Shown: positions 15,977 to 24,729, counted from the first letter of the stretch. The stretch is DNA of 64,000 nt from Nonomuraea sp. SYSU D8015 (GCF_008065375.1 NZ_VJYI01000012.1:1-64000), one strand, 5' to 3'. The notes: generated from the sequence alone by a model not told the origin. A program made the numbers and translations.

Positions 15977-17173
15977 ATGAAGGTTCCGGGGAGCAAGATG
16001 CCGGGCCTCCGCGGCAGGAAGGTCGGTGACCTTCCCGGCATAACGGCAGTGGCGAGAATCGACCGGCGGACCAAGAGGCTCACCAAGCGCCTCCAGCCCG
16101 GGGAAATCGCGATTATCGACCATGTCGACGTTGACCGGGTCAGCGCGGAGGCGCTCGTCGCATGCGGGGCCGCGGCCGTGATCAACGTCGCCTGCGGCAT
16201 CAGCGGCCGTTACCCCAATCTGGGGCCACAGATCCTGATCGAGGCCGGCGTGCCGTTCGTCGACAACGCCAGTCAGGAGCTGTTCGAGCGGGTCAAGGAC
16301 GGCGACGTCATCCGGCTCTGCGACGGAGTGGTCTACCTCGACGAGGACGTCGTCGCCAAGGGCGAGGAGCAGACGGCCGAGGCCGTCGAGGCCGCCATGG
16401 CCGAGGCCCGCGCCGGGCTGGCCGTCCAGATCGAGGCCTTCGCCGTCAACACCATGGAATACGTCCGCGGTGAGGGCAGGCTCCTCATCGACGGGGTCGG
16501 CGTACCCGAGATCCGCACGCCCATGGAGGGCAGGCACGTCCTCATCGTCGTCCGCGGCTACCACTACAAAGAGGACATCGCCACGCTCCGGCCCTACATC
16601 CGCGAATACCGGCCGGTCCTGGTCGGCGTCGACGGCGGCGCCGACGCGCTGCTGGAGGCCGGCTACCTCCCCGACGTGATCGTGGGCGACTTCGACTCGG
16701 TCTCCACCAAGGCGCTGACCTGCGGCGCCGAGCTCGTCGTCCACGCCTACCGCGACGGCCGCGCCCCCGGGCTGGAGCGCGTCCACCAGCTCGGCCGCGA
16801 AGCGGTGATCTTCCCCGCCACCGGCACCAGCGAGGACATCGCGATGCTCCTGGCCGACGACAAGGGCGCCGAGCTGATCGTCGCCGTCGGCACCCACGGC
16901 ACGCTGGAGGAGTTCCTCGACAAGGGACGCTCCGGCATGGCCAGCACCTTCCTCACCCGGCTGATCATCGGCAGCAAGCTCATCGACGCCAAAGGCGTGA
17001 GCAGGCTCTACCGCAGCCGCATCTCCACGCCCCAGCTGCTGCTCCTGGTGATCACCGCGCTCATCACCATCGTGGTGGCGCTCCTTTCGACGCCGCTCGG
17101 CAAGACGTGGCTCAACGGCGTGCAAGACGTCTGGAACGCATTCATCTTCTGGCTGGTCGGACTTTTCTCGTGA
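15977..17173 (+). CDS. steA: SteA-like cytokinetic ring protein
   Basis: 398 residues. The N-terminal part (GITAVARIDRRTKRLTKRL..GEIAIIDHVDVDRVSAEAL) and the central thiamin-pyrophosphokinase-like fold (VGVDGGADALLEAGYLPDVIVGDFDSV, ~212-240) match the family of M. tuberculosis Rv1697 and corynebacterial SteA, a divisome-associated protein. One C-terminal membrane helix follows (LLLLVITALITIVVALL, ~355-372) plus a second hydrophobic patch. The ATG at 15977 fits the family N-terminus. The stop overlaps the next gene as GTGA. Confidence 0.88.
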   Translation: MKVPGSKMPGLRGRKVGDLPGITAVARIDRRTKRLTKRLQPGEIAIIDHVDVDRVSAEALVACGAAAVINVACGISGRYPNLGPQILIEAGVPFVDNASQELFERVKDGDVIRLCDGVVYLDEDVVAKGEEQTAEAVEAAMAEARAGLAVQIEAFAVNTMEYVRGEGRLLIDGVGVPEIRTPMEGRHVLIVVRGYHYKEDIATLRPYIREYRPVLVGVDGGADALLEAGYLPDVIVGDFDSVSTKALTCGAELVVHAYRDGRAPGLERVHQLGREAVIFPATGTSEDIAMLLADDKGAELIVAVGTHGTLEEFLDKGRSGMASTFLTRLIIGSKLIDAKGVSRLYRSRISTPQLLLLVITALITIVVALLSTPLGKTWLNGVQDVWNAFIFWLVGLFS

Positions 17174-18153
17174 TCGATTTCCGCTACCACCTCGTCTCCA
17201 TCGTCGCCATCTTCCTGGCCTTGGCGGTGGGGATCGTGCTGGGCACCTCGCTGCTCCAGGATCCGGCGCTCGATCTGGCCAAGAGGACCAGTGACGAGCT
17301 CACCAACGCCAACGTCGGCCTGCGGGCCGACCTCGACGCCCTGCGCGGCAGGGAGGCCGGCAACGATGCCTTCATCATCGCCCAGACGCCGGAGATGGTC
17401 TCCGGCGACCTGGCCGGCCAGAAGGTGCTGCTCATCGAGTCGCCCGGCTCGAGCACCGCGGTGCGCGAGGCGGTCGGCCAGGTGCTCGAGCAGGCGGGCG
17501 CGCAGGTCACCGGGCGGCTGACGCTGACGGAGAAGTTCCTCGACCCCACCGGCAAAGGCGTCATCGACGGCCTGGTCAACCAGCTCAAACCGGCCAACAT
17601 GATGTTCGCGCCCACCGCCACCACCTGGGATCGCGCCGCCACGCTGCTCGCCTCCGCCCTCATGACCAACGACCCGGCCCAGGCGGGCACCCCCAGCGCC
17701 ACCTCACCCGACGTGGCCGGCACGTTCGAGACCGGCGGGCTGCTCACCACCGAGGACGAGCCCGCCAAGAAACGGGCCACGCTCGCCGTGATGCTGGCGC
17801 CGGAGAAGCCTTACGAGGGCGACACCGCGGAGACGCTGGCCGGCGCCCTGGTCTCGGTCGCCGACGCCTTCGACACGGCGGGCAAGGGCGCCGTCCTCGC
17901 CGGGGCCCCCGTCACCGCCGCCGTCCCCGGAGACCCGATCAGCGCCGTACGCGACGACGGCGAGATCTCCAAGCGCGTCTCCACCGTCGACACCGCCGAC
18001 ATGCCGGTGGGCCGCGTCGTGATCGTCTACGCTCTCCAGGAGCAACTGAGCGGGCGCGCCGGCCAGTACGGCATCGGCAAGGGGGTCACCGCACCCCAGC
18101 CGCCCGTGACGTCTCCCAGCCCCAGCACCACCCCCACCCAGTCAGGGAGCTGA
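17170..18153 (+). CDS. mctB: MctB/SteB family protein (copper transporter family)
   Basis: 327 residues. FRYHLVSIVAIFLALAVGIVLG forms an N-terminal membrane anchor, followed by a short coiled coil (LTNANVGLRADLDALRGRE) and an extracytoplasmic domain. This matches Rv1698 (MctB, reported in copper tolerance) and its corynebacterial relative SteB, a cytokinetic ring partner of SteA. The C-terminus is a Pro/Ser/Thr tail. The GTG overlaps the steA stop, so the two are made together, in keeping with a shared division role. Confidence 0.88.
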   Translation: MIDFRYHLVSIVAIFLALAVGIVLGTSLLQDPALDLAKRTSDELTNANVGLRADLDALRGREAGNDAFIIAQTPEMVSGDLAGQKVLLIESPGSSTAVREAVGQVLEQAGAQVTGRLTLTEKFLDPTGKGVIDGLVNQLKPANMMFAPTATTWDRAATLLASALMTNDPAQAGTPSATSPDVAGTFETGGLLTTEDEPAKKRATLAVMLAPEKPYEGDTAETLAGALVSVADAFDTAGKGAVLAGAPVTAAVPGDPISAVRDDGEISKRVSTVDTADMPVGRVVIVYALQEQLSGRAGQYGIGKGVTAPQPPVTSPSPSTTPTQSGS

Positions 18154-18154
18154 C

Positions 18155-19015
18155 ATGCCTGCCAGACGGGCCCGTGGCCTCCTCTACGCCCTCGCCGGCG
18201 CCGCGATCGGCGCCGCGGCCGCCCGCGCCGCCTACGCCGCCTTCACCCGCAACCGGCCGGCCGACCTGACCGGCCGCTGGACACGCAAAAACCACCGGGG
18301 CGAGCCCATCACCCTGCTCGAAGGCCCCGCGTTCGTGGCCGGTGCCGGCGCCGCCGCCGCGCTCACGCCCGGCCTGCCCGGCCGCCTCCGCCTGGCCGCC
18401 CTCACCGCGGGCGTCGGCAGCGGCGCGCTCGGCGCCTATGACGACCTGTACGGCACCACGTCATCCAAGGGCTTCAAAGGCCACCTGACGGCGCTCGCCC
18501 GCGGCGAGGTCACCAGCGGCGCCGTCAAGATCCTCGGCATCGGCGCCATCGGCCTCGGCGCCGCCGCCCTCGTCTCGAAGGGGCCGGTCGACACTCTGGT
18601 CAACGGCGCGGCCATCGCCGGCGCCGCGAACCTCGCCAACCTCTTCGACCTGCGCCCCGGCCGCGCCATCAAGGTCGGGCTGCTGACCGGCGGTCCGCTG
18701 CTGGCCGCCTCGCTCTTGCGCGACGCGCCCGCCGCCGCGCTGGCCGCCGTGCCGCTCGGGGCGGCCGCCGCGCTGCTGCCCGACGACCTCGGCGAGCGGG
18801 CCATGCTGGGCGACGCGGGCGCCAACGCCCTGGGCGCGCTGCTCGGGCTGGCCGCGGTGACCAGGCTCGGCAGGCCCGGCCGATACGTCCTGCTGGGCAC
18901 CGTCGCGGCGCTGACCGCCGCCTCGGAGAAGATCAGCTTCACCAAGGTCATCGCCGGGAACCCCGTGCTCAACCGCCTCGACATGCTCGGCCGCCGCCCC
19001 GCCGATCCCCTGTGA
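18155..19015 (+). CDS. MraY/WecA-like (PNPT superfamily) membrane protein
   Basis: 286 residues with about seven to eight hydrophobic segments. Motifs of polyprenyl-phosphate N-acetylhexosamine-1-phosphate transferases can be traced: KNHRGEPITLLEGP (position of the TPTMGG loop), GAYDDLYG (~91, the DD motif), NLANLFDLRPGRAIK (~161, NxxNxxD) and LGDAGANALGALLG (~229, cf. MGDTGSLALG). It is shorter than MraY (~340), so it may be diverged. The start ATG follows AGGGAGC, two bases after the mctB stop. It likely transfers a sugar-1-phosphate to a lipid carrier; this is inferred from motifs. Confidence 0.65.
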   Translation: MPARRARGLLYALAGAAIGAAAARAAYAAFTRNRPADLTGRWTRKNHRGEPITLLEGPAFVAGAGAAAALTPGLPGRLRLAALTAGVGSGALGAYDDLYGTTSSKGFKGHLTALARGEVTSGAVKILGIGAIGLGAAALVSKGPVDTLVNGAAIAGAANLANLFDLRPGRAIKVGLLTGGPLLAASLLRDAPAAALAAVPLGAAAALLPDDLGERAMLGDAGANALGALLGLAAVTRLGRPGRYVLLGTVAALTAASEKISFTKVIAGNPVLNRLDMLGRRPADPL

Positions 19016-19146
19016 CCGAGCGAAGCGAGGGAACAATCAGACACAGCACCTTGGTCGCGGGGCCGACGAAGGAGGCCTCGTGACGCGGGGACGCGATCGT
19101 CGGTGCGGCCTGCCAGGATGAGGTCCGCGTGGACCGAGGAGGCCGT

Positions 19147-20775
19147 GTGGGTGTCGTGATGGCGCGGGGCGTCGCCGGTGGAGCCGTGCTCATCGGCGCG
19201 ATCACCGTGCTCGCGCGCATCACGGGCTTCGCCAAGCAATACGCCTTCGCGCAGACCGTCGGCACCAAGTGCCTGGCCGCGGCCTACATGACGGCCAACC
19301 AGATCCCCAACATCGTGTTCGAGGTGGTCGTCGGCGGGGCGCTGGCCGGCATGGTCGTCCCGGTGCTCGCCGCAGCGGCCGCCGAGCGGATCTCCGGTGA
19401 CGGGGGAGAGGCCGCCGAGCGGGTGAGCCGGATCAGCTCGGCGTTGCTGACCTGGGTGCTGCTGGTCCTCGTCCCGCTCGGGGTGCTCACCGCGGTGTTC
19501 GCCGGGCCGATCATGGGGCTCTTCTTCGGCCCCGGCCTCGCCGGCTGCCCGGACGCCGGGGAGGTGGCCGCGGTCGCCGCCCGCATGCTGGTCGTCTTCG
19601 CCCCCCAGATCCCCCTGTACGGCGTGGCCGTGGTGCTCTACGGCGTGCTGCAGTCGCACGAGCGGTTCACCGGGCCGGCGGTCGCGCCGCTGGTGTCCAG
19701 CATCGTGGTGATCGTGGCCTACCTGCTGTTCGTGCCGCTCAGCGGCGGGGAGAGCGATCCCGGCGAGCTGCCCGGGCCCGCCGAGCTGGCGCTGTCGGTG
19801 GGCACCAGCCTGGGCGTGCTGTCGCTCGTGCTGACCGTGATCGGGCCGATCGCCCGGCTCGGGCTGCGGTGGCGGCCCGTCCTGCGGTTCCCCGAGGGGG
19901 TGGCCGCGCAGGTGCGCAGGCTCGCCCTTGCGGGCATCGCCGCGCTGCTCGCCCAGCAGGCGGCCATGATCGTGGTGCTGGTGCTGTCCAACAAGGCCAT
20001 CGGCGGTGCGGCCATCGCCGTCTACAACTACGCGTGGGCGATCTACCTGGTGCCGTACGCGGTGCTGGCCGTCCCCATCGCCACCAGCGCCTTCCCCCTG
20101 CTGTCCGCGCGGGCCGGCGACGCGGCGGCCTTCTCCGCGCTGGCCGCGCGCACCACGCGGGCCGTGGTGCTGGTGTCCGGGCTGGCCGCCGGGGCGCTGG
20201 CGGCCGCCTCAGGGCCGGGAGCGGTGGTGTTCCTGGGGGCCAAGACCGACGTGGAGCCGGTGGAGCTGGCGCGGGCCATCGCGTTGTTCGCGCCCGGGCT
20301 GATCGGATACGGGCTCATCGCCCACCTGAGCCGCGTGCTCTACGCCGCCGGGCGCGGCAGGGCGGCGGCCACCGGGACCGTCGCCGGATGGGTGGTCGTG
20401 ATGGTCGCGCAGACCGTCTTCGCCGTGGTGCTGCCCGGGGAGTGGAAGATCGGCGGGATGGCGCTGGGGATGAGCGTCGGCATGAGCGCGGGCGGGGCCC
20501 TGCTGCTGGCCTCGGTGGTGCGGGCCCGGGGAGGCGGGGCCGTCACCGGGCTGTGGCGGGCCGTGGGCGCGGCTACCGCCGGCGGGTCGGCGGGCTACCT
20601 GGCGGGCGACGCCGTGGTGCGGTGGCTCGGGGCTCAGGGCATGTGGCCGAGTGCCGGGGCGGCGGCGCTGGCCGCCGTCGTGGCGCTGGGGGCCGGGGCC
20701 GCGATCGTGACCGCGCTCGACCGGCCGGACGCCCGCGCCCTGACGGGCCTCCTCAGACGTCGCGGGGCGAGCTGA
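19147..20775 (+). CDS. MurJ/MviN-like lipid-linked glycan flippase
   Basis: About 542 residues with some 13-14 membrane segments. The opening ITVLARITGFAKQYAFAQTVG and AYMTANQIPNIVFEVVVGGAL are the conserved MurJ start, and a Trp/Tyr-rich YNYAWAIYLVPYAVLAVPIATSAFPLLS block (~300) follows. It belongs to the MOP flippase superfamily. The main MurJ of actinomycetes usually lies near the chromosome origin with a kinase-like tail, which is missing here, so this is probably a second, specialised flippase. The start is uncertain (GTG 19147 after GAGGAGG; ATG 19159 possible). Confidence 0.82.
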   Translation: MGVVMARGVAGGAVLIGAITVLARITGFAKQYAFAQTVGTKCLAAAYMTANQIPNIVFEVVVGGALAGMVVPVLAAAAAERISGDGGEAAERVSRISSALLTWVLLVLVPLGVLTAVFAGPIMGLFFGPGLAGCPDAGEVAAVAARMLVVFAPQIPLYGVAVVLYGVLQSHERFTGPAVAPLVSSIVVIVAYLLFVPLSGGESDPGELPGPAELALSVGTSLGVLSLVLTVIGPIARLGLRWRPVLRFPEGVAAQVRRLALAGIAALLAQQAAMIVVLVLSNKAIGGAAIAVYNYAWAIYLVPYAVLAVPIATSAFPLLSARAGDAAAFSALAARTTRAVVLVSGLAAGALAAASGPGAVVFLGAKTDVEPVELARAIALFAPGLIGYGLIAHLSRVLYAAGRGRAAATGTVAGWVVVMVAQTVFAVVLPGEWKIGGMALGMSVGMSAGGALLLASVVRARGGGAVTGLWRAVGAATAGGSAGYLAGDAVVRWLGAQGMWPSAGAAALAAVVALGAGAAIVTALDRPDARALTGLLRRRGAS

Positions 20776-20834
20776 GGCGCAGGGATGGGCCGGGCTTGTG
20801 GTGAGAGGCGGGGCTGGTGAGGAAGGAGTGGGTT

Positions 20835-21956
20835 GTGCGGGTGGCGTTCGTGCTGGGCACCACGTCGGGCGGCACCGGGCGGCACGTGCGGATGCTGGCC
20901 GAAGGGCTGGTGCGGCGAGGGCACCGGGTGCTCGTCGCCGGGCCGAGAAGCGTCGAGGAGCGGTTCGCGTTCACCGACGCGGGGGCCAGATTCGTGGAGG
21001 TGGCCGTCTCGGATCGGCCGCATCCCGCCAACGACCTGCGGGCGGTGCTCGCGATCAGGCGGCTGACGCGGGACGCCGACGTCGTGCACGCCCACGGGCT
21101 CAGGGCGGGGGCGCTGGCCGCCCTGGGACGGCGGCGCGCCGTGCCTGCCGCCCTGGGACGGCGGGCCGGGGGGCTGCTGGTCGTCACCCTGCACAACGCG
21201 CTGACGGCAGGCGGGTTCGTCGGGTTCGTCTACGGGGTGCTGGAGCGGATCGTCGCCAGGCGGGCCGATCGGGTGCTGGTGGTGTCGCCCGATCTCGGCG
21301 AGCGCATGACCCGGCTCGGCGCTCCGGACGTACGGGCCGCCGTGGTGCCCGCTCCTCCACCCCCGCCGGCCAAACGCACCCCCCAGGAGGTCAGGGACGA
21401 GCTCGGGGCCGGGCAACGGCCGATCCTGCTCACGATCGCCCGGCTCGCCCAGCAGAAGGGGCTGGAAACGCTCCTCGACGTCGCCGCAGGGCCCTGGCGG
21501 AAGGAGCTGACCGGTGAGCCGCTGTTCGTGGTCGCCGGGGAGGGGCCGTTGCGCGCGGAGCTGGAGCGGAGGATCGAGGGCGAGAGGCTGCCCGTGCGCC
21601 TGATCGGCAACCGGGACGACATCCCGGACCTCCTCGGCGCCGCCACCGCCGTCTTCACCGCCACCCGCTGGGAGGGGCAGCCGCTGAGCATCAGGGAGGC
21701 GCTGATGGCCGGGAAGCCGGTGATTGCCACATCAGTGGGAGGAGTTCCAGAAATTGTGGGAGACGCCGGGATCCTCGTTCCCTACGGGGACGTCCACGGG
21801 CTGCGCGCGGCCGTACGGACGCTGCTGGAGGACCCCGGAGCTGCGGAAACGCTCGCGGAAGCGGCCGCGCGCCGCGGGCGCGAGATGCCCGGCGGCGACG
21901 ACGCCGTGGAGAGCGTGCTGGGGGTCTACGGCCGCGAAGATCCAATGGATGATTAG
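20835..21956 (+). CDS. family 4 glycosyltransferase
   Basis: 373 residues, GT-B fold. The N-terminal domain has VLGTTSGGTGRHVRMLAEGL and DVVHAHGLRAG. The C-terminal domain has LLTIARLAQQKGLETLL, VVAGEGPLRAELE and the donor-site EX7E-like pattern around REALMAGKPVIATSVGGVPEIVGDAG, typical of GT4. GTG 20835 has GAAGGAG seven bases upstream. It sits 59 bp after the flippase on the same strand and is probably its partner in making a lipid-linked sugar chain. Confidence 0.87.
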   Translation: MRVAFVLGTTSGGTGRHVRMLAEGLVRRGHRVLVAGPRSVEERFAFTDAGARFVEVAVSDRPHPANDLRAVLAIRRLTRDADVVHAHGLRAGALAALGRRRAVPAALGRRAGGLLVVTLHNALTAGGFVGFVYGVLERIVARRADRVLVVSPDLGERMTRLGAPDVRAAVVPAPPPPPAKRTPQEVRDELGAGQRPILLTIARLAQQKGLETLLDVAAGPWRKELTGEPLFVVAGEGPLRAELERRIEGERLPVRLIGNRDDIPDLLGAATAVFTATRWEGQPLSIREALMAGKPVIATSVGGVPEIVGDAGILVPYGDVHGLRAAVRTLLEDPGAAETLAEAAARRGREMPGGDDAVESVLGVYGREDPMDD

Positions 21957-21976
21957 GTGGGCATAAGGCGTTCTCG

Positions 21977-21982
21977 TATACT
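21977..21982 (+). promoter_or_regulatory. -10 element of the terC transcript
   Basis: TATACT at 21977-21982 is close to the TATAAT consensus, and the riboswitch sequence starts ~8 bases later, where an RNA 5' end is expected. The -35 region is weak. It lies 20 bp past the glycosyltransferase stop. Confidence 0.5.
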
Positions 21983-21987
21983 GCCTG

Positions 21988-22125
21988 GGTTAGGGAGGGG
22001 AGTATCCCTTCGCGACAGCCTCGTCATCACGGTGCAGCCCCGATCCACGGGGCCCCCGGGGCTGCCGGTCCGCGGTCATCGGCGGGCGGGAGAGACCTCC
22101 GGCACTGAGTCCTGCATGCCGGAGG
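21988..22125 (+). ncRNA. yybP-ykoY (manganese) riboswitch upstream of terC
   Basis: The conserved pieces of the yybP-ykoY aptamer occur in order: GGGGAGTA (21997-22004), CGTCATCACGG (about 22022-22032), a GC-rich arm, and GGGAGAGACCTCC (about 22088-22100). This element senses Mn2+ and typically precedes TerC/Alx/MntP-type membrane proteins, exactly as here. For the expression platform, CCTCC (22096-22100) can pair with GGAGG at 21994-21998 to close P1. Alternatively, as CCTCCGGCA, it can pair with TGCCGGAGG (22117-22125), which buries the terC SD. Confidence 0.85.
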
Positions 22126-22135
22126 GTTTAATAAC

Positions 22136-23122
22136 GTGATCGTACCCACGTGGGCCTGGATCGCCGTGATCGGCGGTCTCCTCGTTGTCCTCGCCATCGA
22201 TTTGTGGATCGTCGACCGCGGAGAAGCACGCGAGTTCTCCATGCGGCAGGCCGGCTACTGGGTGACGTTCTACGTCGTCCTCGCCGTGGTGTTCGGCGTG
22301 GTCATGTGGACCGTGTACGGGGCGGGAGCTGCCGGTGAGTTCTTCGCCGGCTATATCACCGAATACAGCCTGAGCGTCGACAACCTCTTCGTCTTCTTCA
22401 TCATCATGAGCAGGTTCGCCGTGCCGCGGGCCTACCAGCACAAGGTCCTGCTCGTCGGCATCCTGCTCGCGCTGGTCATGCGGGGCATCTTCATCGCGCT
22501 CGGCGCCGCGGCGCTCGAGCGGTTCAGCTGGCTGTTCTACGTTTTCGGCGCCTTCCTCGTCTACACCGCGATCAGCATCGTCCGCGACCACCTCAAGGGC
22601 CAGGATGAGGAGTTCAACGAGAACATCCTGCTCCGGTGGGTGCGCAGGGCGTTCCCCACCACCGAGGGGTACGTCGGGTCCAAGATCACCGTAAAGATCG
22701 ACGGCCGTCGCATGGTCACCCCGATGCTCATCGTCATGGTCGCCATCGGCACGACCGATCTGCTGTTCGCGCTCGACTCGATTCCCGCGATCTTCGGCCT
22801 CACCAAGGAACCCTTCATCGTCTTCACGGCCAACGCGTTCGCCCTGATGGGACTGCGCCAGCTCTACTTCCTCCTGGGCGGTCTGCTGCAGCGGCTCGTC
22901 TACATCAGCTATGGTTTGGCGTTCATCCTCGGGTTCATCGGGGTTAAGCTGGTATTGGAGGCCTTGCACACCAGCCATGTCTCCTGGGCGCCCGAAATTC
23001 CCATCTGGGTCTCGCTCACGATCATCGGCGTCACCATGGTCGTCACCACCGTGGCCAGCCTGGTCAAGGCGCGCATGGACGCGCGGAAGGGCGAGGAGGA
23101 GACGCACCCTGAGCAGGTCTAG
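22136..23122 (+). CDS. TerC family integral membrane protein
   Basis: 328 residues, about nine membrane helices. The TerC signature is present: LAIDLWIVDRG near residue 23, EYSLSVDNLFVFFIIMSRF (~75) and FALDSIPAIFGLTKEPFIVFTANAFALMGLRQLYF (~210), each with membrane-embedded acidic residues (D, E, SVDN, LDS). These proteins (Alx, MeeF/MeeY) export Mn2+, in some cases to metallate secreted proteins. GTG 22136 follows GGAGG at 22121-22125. Control by the Mn riboswitch upstream supports Mn2+ export rather than tellurite resistance. Confidence 0.93.
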   Translation: MIVPTWAWIAVIGGLLVVLAIDLWIVDRGEAREFSMRQAGYWVTFYVVLAVVFGVVMWTVYGAGAAGEFFAGYITEYSLSVDNLFVFFIIMSRFAVPRAYQHKVLLVGILLALVMRGIFIALGAAALERFSWLFYVFGAFLVYTAISIVRDHLKGQDEEFNENILLRWVRRAFPTTEGYVGSKITVKIDGRRMVTPMLIVMVAIGTTDLLFALDSIPAIFGLTKEPFIVFTANAFALMGLRQLYFLLGGLLQRLVYISYGLAFILGFIGVKLVLEALHTSHVSWAPEIPIWVSLTIIGVTMVVTTVASLVKARMDARKGEEETHPEQV

Positions 23123-23137
23123 CCGAAAGGGCTTCGA

Positions 23138-23203
23138 GGCGCTTTGCTTGTGTAGTTGTGCCGTGTCATAGTTGCTGATTCTGTAACATCACGGCAAAGC
23201 GCC
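23138..23203 (+). promoter_or_regulatory. mutually exclusive hairpins upstream of psd
   Basis: GGCGCTTTGC (23138-23147) pairs perfectly with GCAAAGCGCC (23194-23203). Inside it TGCCGTG (23159-23165) pairs perfectly with CACGGCA (23190-23196). The two pairings share bases 23194-23196, so they compete. It could be the terC terminator, a psd attenuator, or a dyad operator; no T-tract follows. Confidence 0.45.
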
Positions 23204-23230
23204 CAGTCCAGTCACCACCAAAGGTTGTTC

Positions 23231-23872
23231 GTGTCAGACGATTCTGCTAAGTCGAGCCGCGTCAGGCTCGCACGCGGGGTCTCCCCGTGGCTCTTCCCGA
23301 CGGCGGCCGCGGCGGCCGCCACTGCGCTGCTGACGCGCAAGGACCGGCGATGGGCGCTCGCGGCGGTGCCGCTGAGCGCGCTCACCGGGGGCATGCTGTG
23401 GTTCTTCCGCGACCCCGACCGGACCCCCGGAGAGGGCCGCGTCCTGTCGCCCGCCGACGGCGTGGTGCAGAGCATCGACCCGTGGCCCGATGGCCGCACC
23501 CGGGTAGCGATCTTCATGAGCCCGCTGAACGTTCACGTCAACCGGGCCCCTCTTGCGGGAAATGTCACCTCCGTGCAGCATGTGGCAGGTGGGTTCCTGC
23601 CGGCGTTCAACAAGGACAGCGACCAGAACGAGCGCGTGGTGTGGCATTTCGAGACCGCGCTGGGCGACATCGAGATGGTGCAGATCGCGGGCGCGGTGGC
23701 GCGCCGGATCGTGCCGTACCTGAGCGCCGGCGCGAAGGTCGAGCAGGCCGAGCGGATCGGACTCATCCGGTTCGGTTCGCGGGTCGACCTCTACCTTCCC
23801 GAAGGGATGTCTCCCGCGGTGTCCGTGGGCGAGAAGACGGTAGCGGGGGTGACCAGAATTGACCGCGGCTGA
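23231..23872 (+). CDS. psd: phosphatidylserine decarboxylase proenzyme (short type)
   Basis: 213 residues. Converts phosphatidylserine to phosphatidylethanolamine at the membrane. The short class seen in actinobacteria and archaea self-cleaves at a Gly-Ser to make a pyruvoyl group; here it is RFGSRVDLYLP (~180). Also present: FRDPDRTPG, SPADGVVQSI and IFMSPLNVHVNRAPLAG. GTG 23231 has AAGG at -10. The end overlaps the start of pssA by 14 bp, so both steps of PE synthesis are coupled. Confidence 0.94.
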   Translation: MSDDSAKSSRVRLARGVSPWLFPTAAAAAATALLTRKDRRWALAAVPLSALTGGMLWFFRDPDRTPGEGRVLSPADGVVQSIDPWPDGRTRVAIFMSPLNVHVNRAPLAGNVTSVQHVAGGFLPAFNKDSDQNERVVWHFETALGDIEMVQIAGAVARRIVPYLSAGAKVEQAERIGLIRFGSRVDLYLPEGMSPAVSVGEKTVAGVTRIDRG

Positions 23873-24689
23873 CGCCGGCAGCTGGCAGCAGGCGGAAGAG
23901 GAAGAAGAACCTCGGGGTCCCGTCGGCAAGGCGTTCCGCCTCTCCGCGGCCGACTCCCTCTCGCTGGGAAACGCGGTCTGCGGGTTCCTCGCGGTGTGCG
24001 TCCTGGCGTACTCCGCCATCCAGCAGCTCCAGGTCGAGGGCGGCCGGTTCACACCGAACCCGAGCTACTTCGCCACGGCCATCGTGCTGCTGCTCATCGG
24101 GGCCACGTGCGACCTTTTCGACGGCCTCGTCGCCCGGCGCTTCCGCGCCTCCGCGATGGGGGCGGAGCTCGACAACCTGGCCGACGTCATCAGCTTCGGG
24201 TTCGCGCCCGCGTTCATGGTCGTGATCTGGGGCGGGTTCACCGACCAGGTGCCGTTCGCCGCCGTGCTCGTGGCCGCGGCGTCCGTGCTGGTCGCCGGGG
24301 TCGTCCGGCTGGCCAGGTTCGCCTGCGTCAAGACCAAGAGCGGCGACTTCATGGGGCTGCCCATCCCGATGGGCGCCATGACCGTGATCTCCATCGTGCT
24401 GCTGTTCCAGCCGAGCATCTGGGCCCTGCTCGCGGTGCTCGGCGTGGCGTGGCTCATGGTCAGCCGCATCGAATACCCCAAGCCGAAGGGGCAGCTCGCG
24501 GCGGTGGTCCTCGGGTGGATCATGGTGAACGTGGCGTTCCTCACGTTGTGGGTGGCCTGGCCCGAGGGCGGTGACCTGCCGATCAAGATCGGTGCCACCA
24601 TGCAGATCGCGCTCGTGGCGGCGATTCCGTTGCGGATGCTGTTCTACAAACGCGAGCAGCGGCGGGAAGCCGAGCGCGTCAAGTACTGA
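23859..24689 (+). CDS. pssA: CDP-diacylglycerol-serine O-phosphatidyltransferase
   Basis: 276 residues, several membrane helices. The CDP-alcohol phosphotransferase signature is intact: D-x2-DG-x2-AR-x7-G-x3-D-x3-D in CDLFDGLVARRFRASAMG followed by AELDNLAD (residues ~86-111). Makes phosphatidylserine, the substrate of the adjacent psd. It starts with TTG at 23859 inside the end of psd, with a purine-rich GCGGGGGTGA upstream. The N-terminal ~25 residues are acidic and cytosolic. Confidence 0.93.
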   Translation: MTAADAGSWQQAEEEEEPRGPVGKAFRLSAADSLSLGNAVCGFLAVCVLAYSAIQQLQVEGGRFTPNPSYFATAIVLLLIGATCDLFDGLVARRFRASAMGAELDNLADVISFGFAPAFMVVIWGGFTDQVPFAAVLVAAASVLVAGVVRLARFACVKTKSGDFMGLPIPMGAMTVISIVLLFQPSIWALLAVLGVAWLMVSRIEYPKPKGQLAAVVLGWIMVNVAFLTLWVAWPEGGDLPIKIGATMQIALVAAIPLRMLFYKREQRREAERVKY

Positions 24690-24729
24690 CCGGCGGGATT
24701 TTTCGCCTTACTTCGGCTTTGATGGAGCC

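Noticed and set aside
19080..19121. A 13-codon ORF with a good SD (GAAGGAGG) before the MurJ-like gene
   Set aside because: It ends 25 bp before the gene without overlap; nothing else supports a leader peptide.
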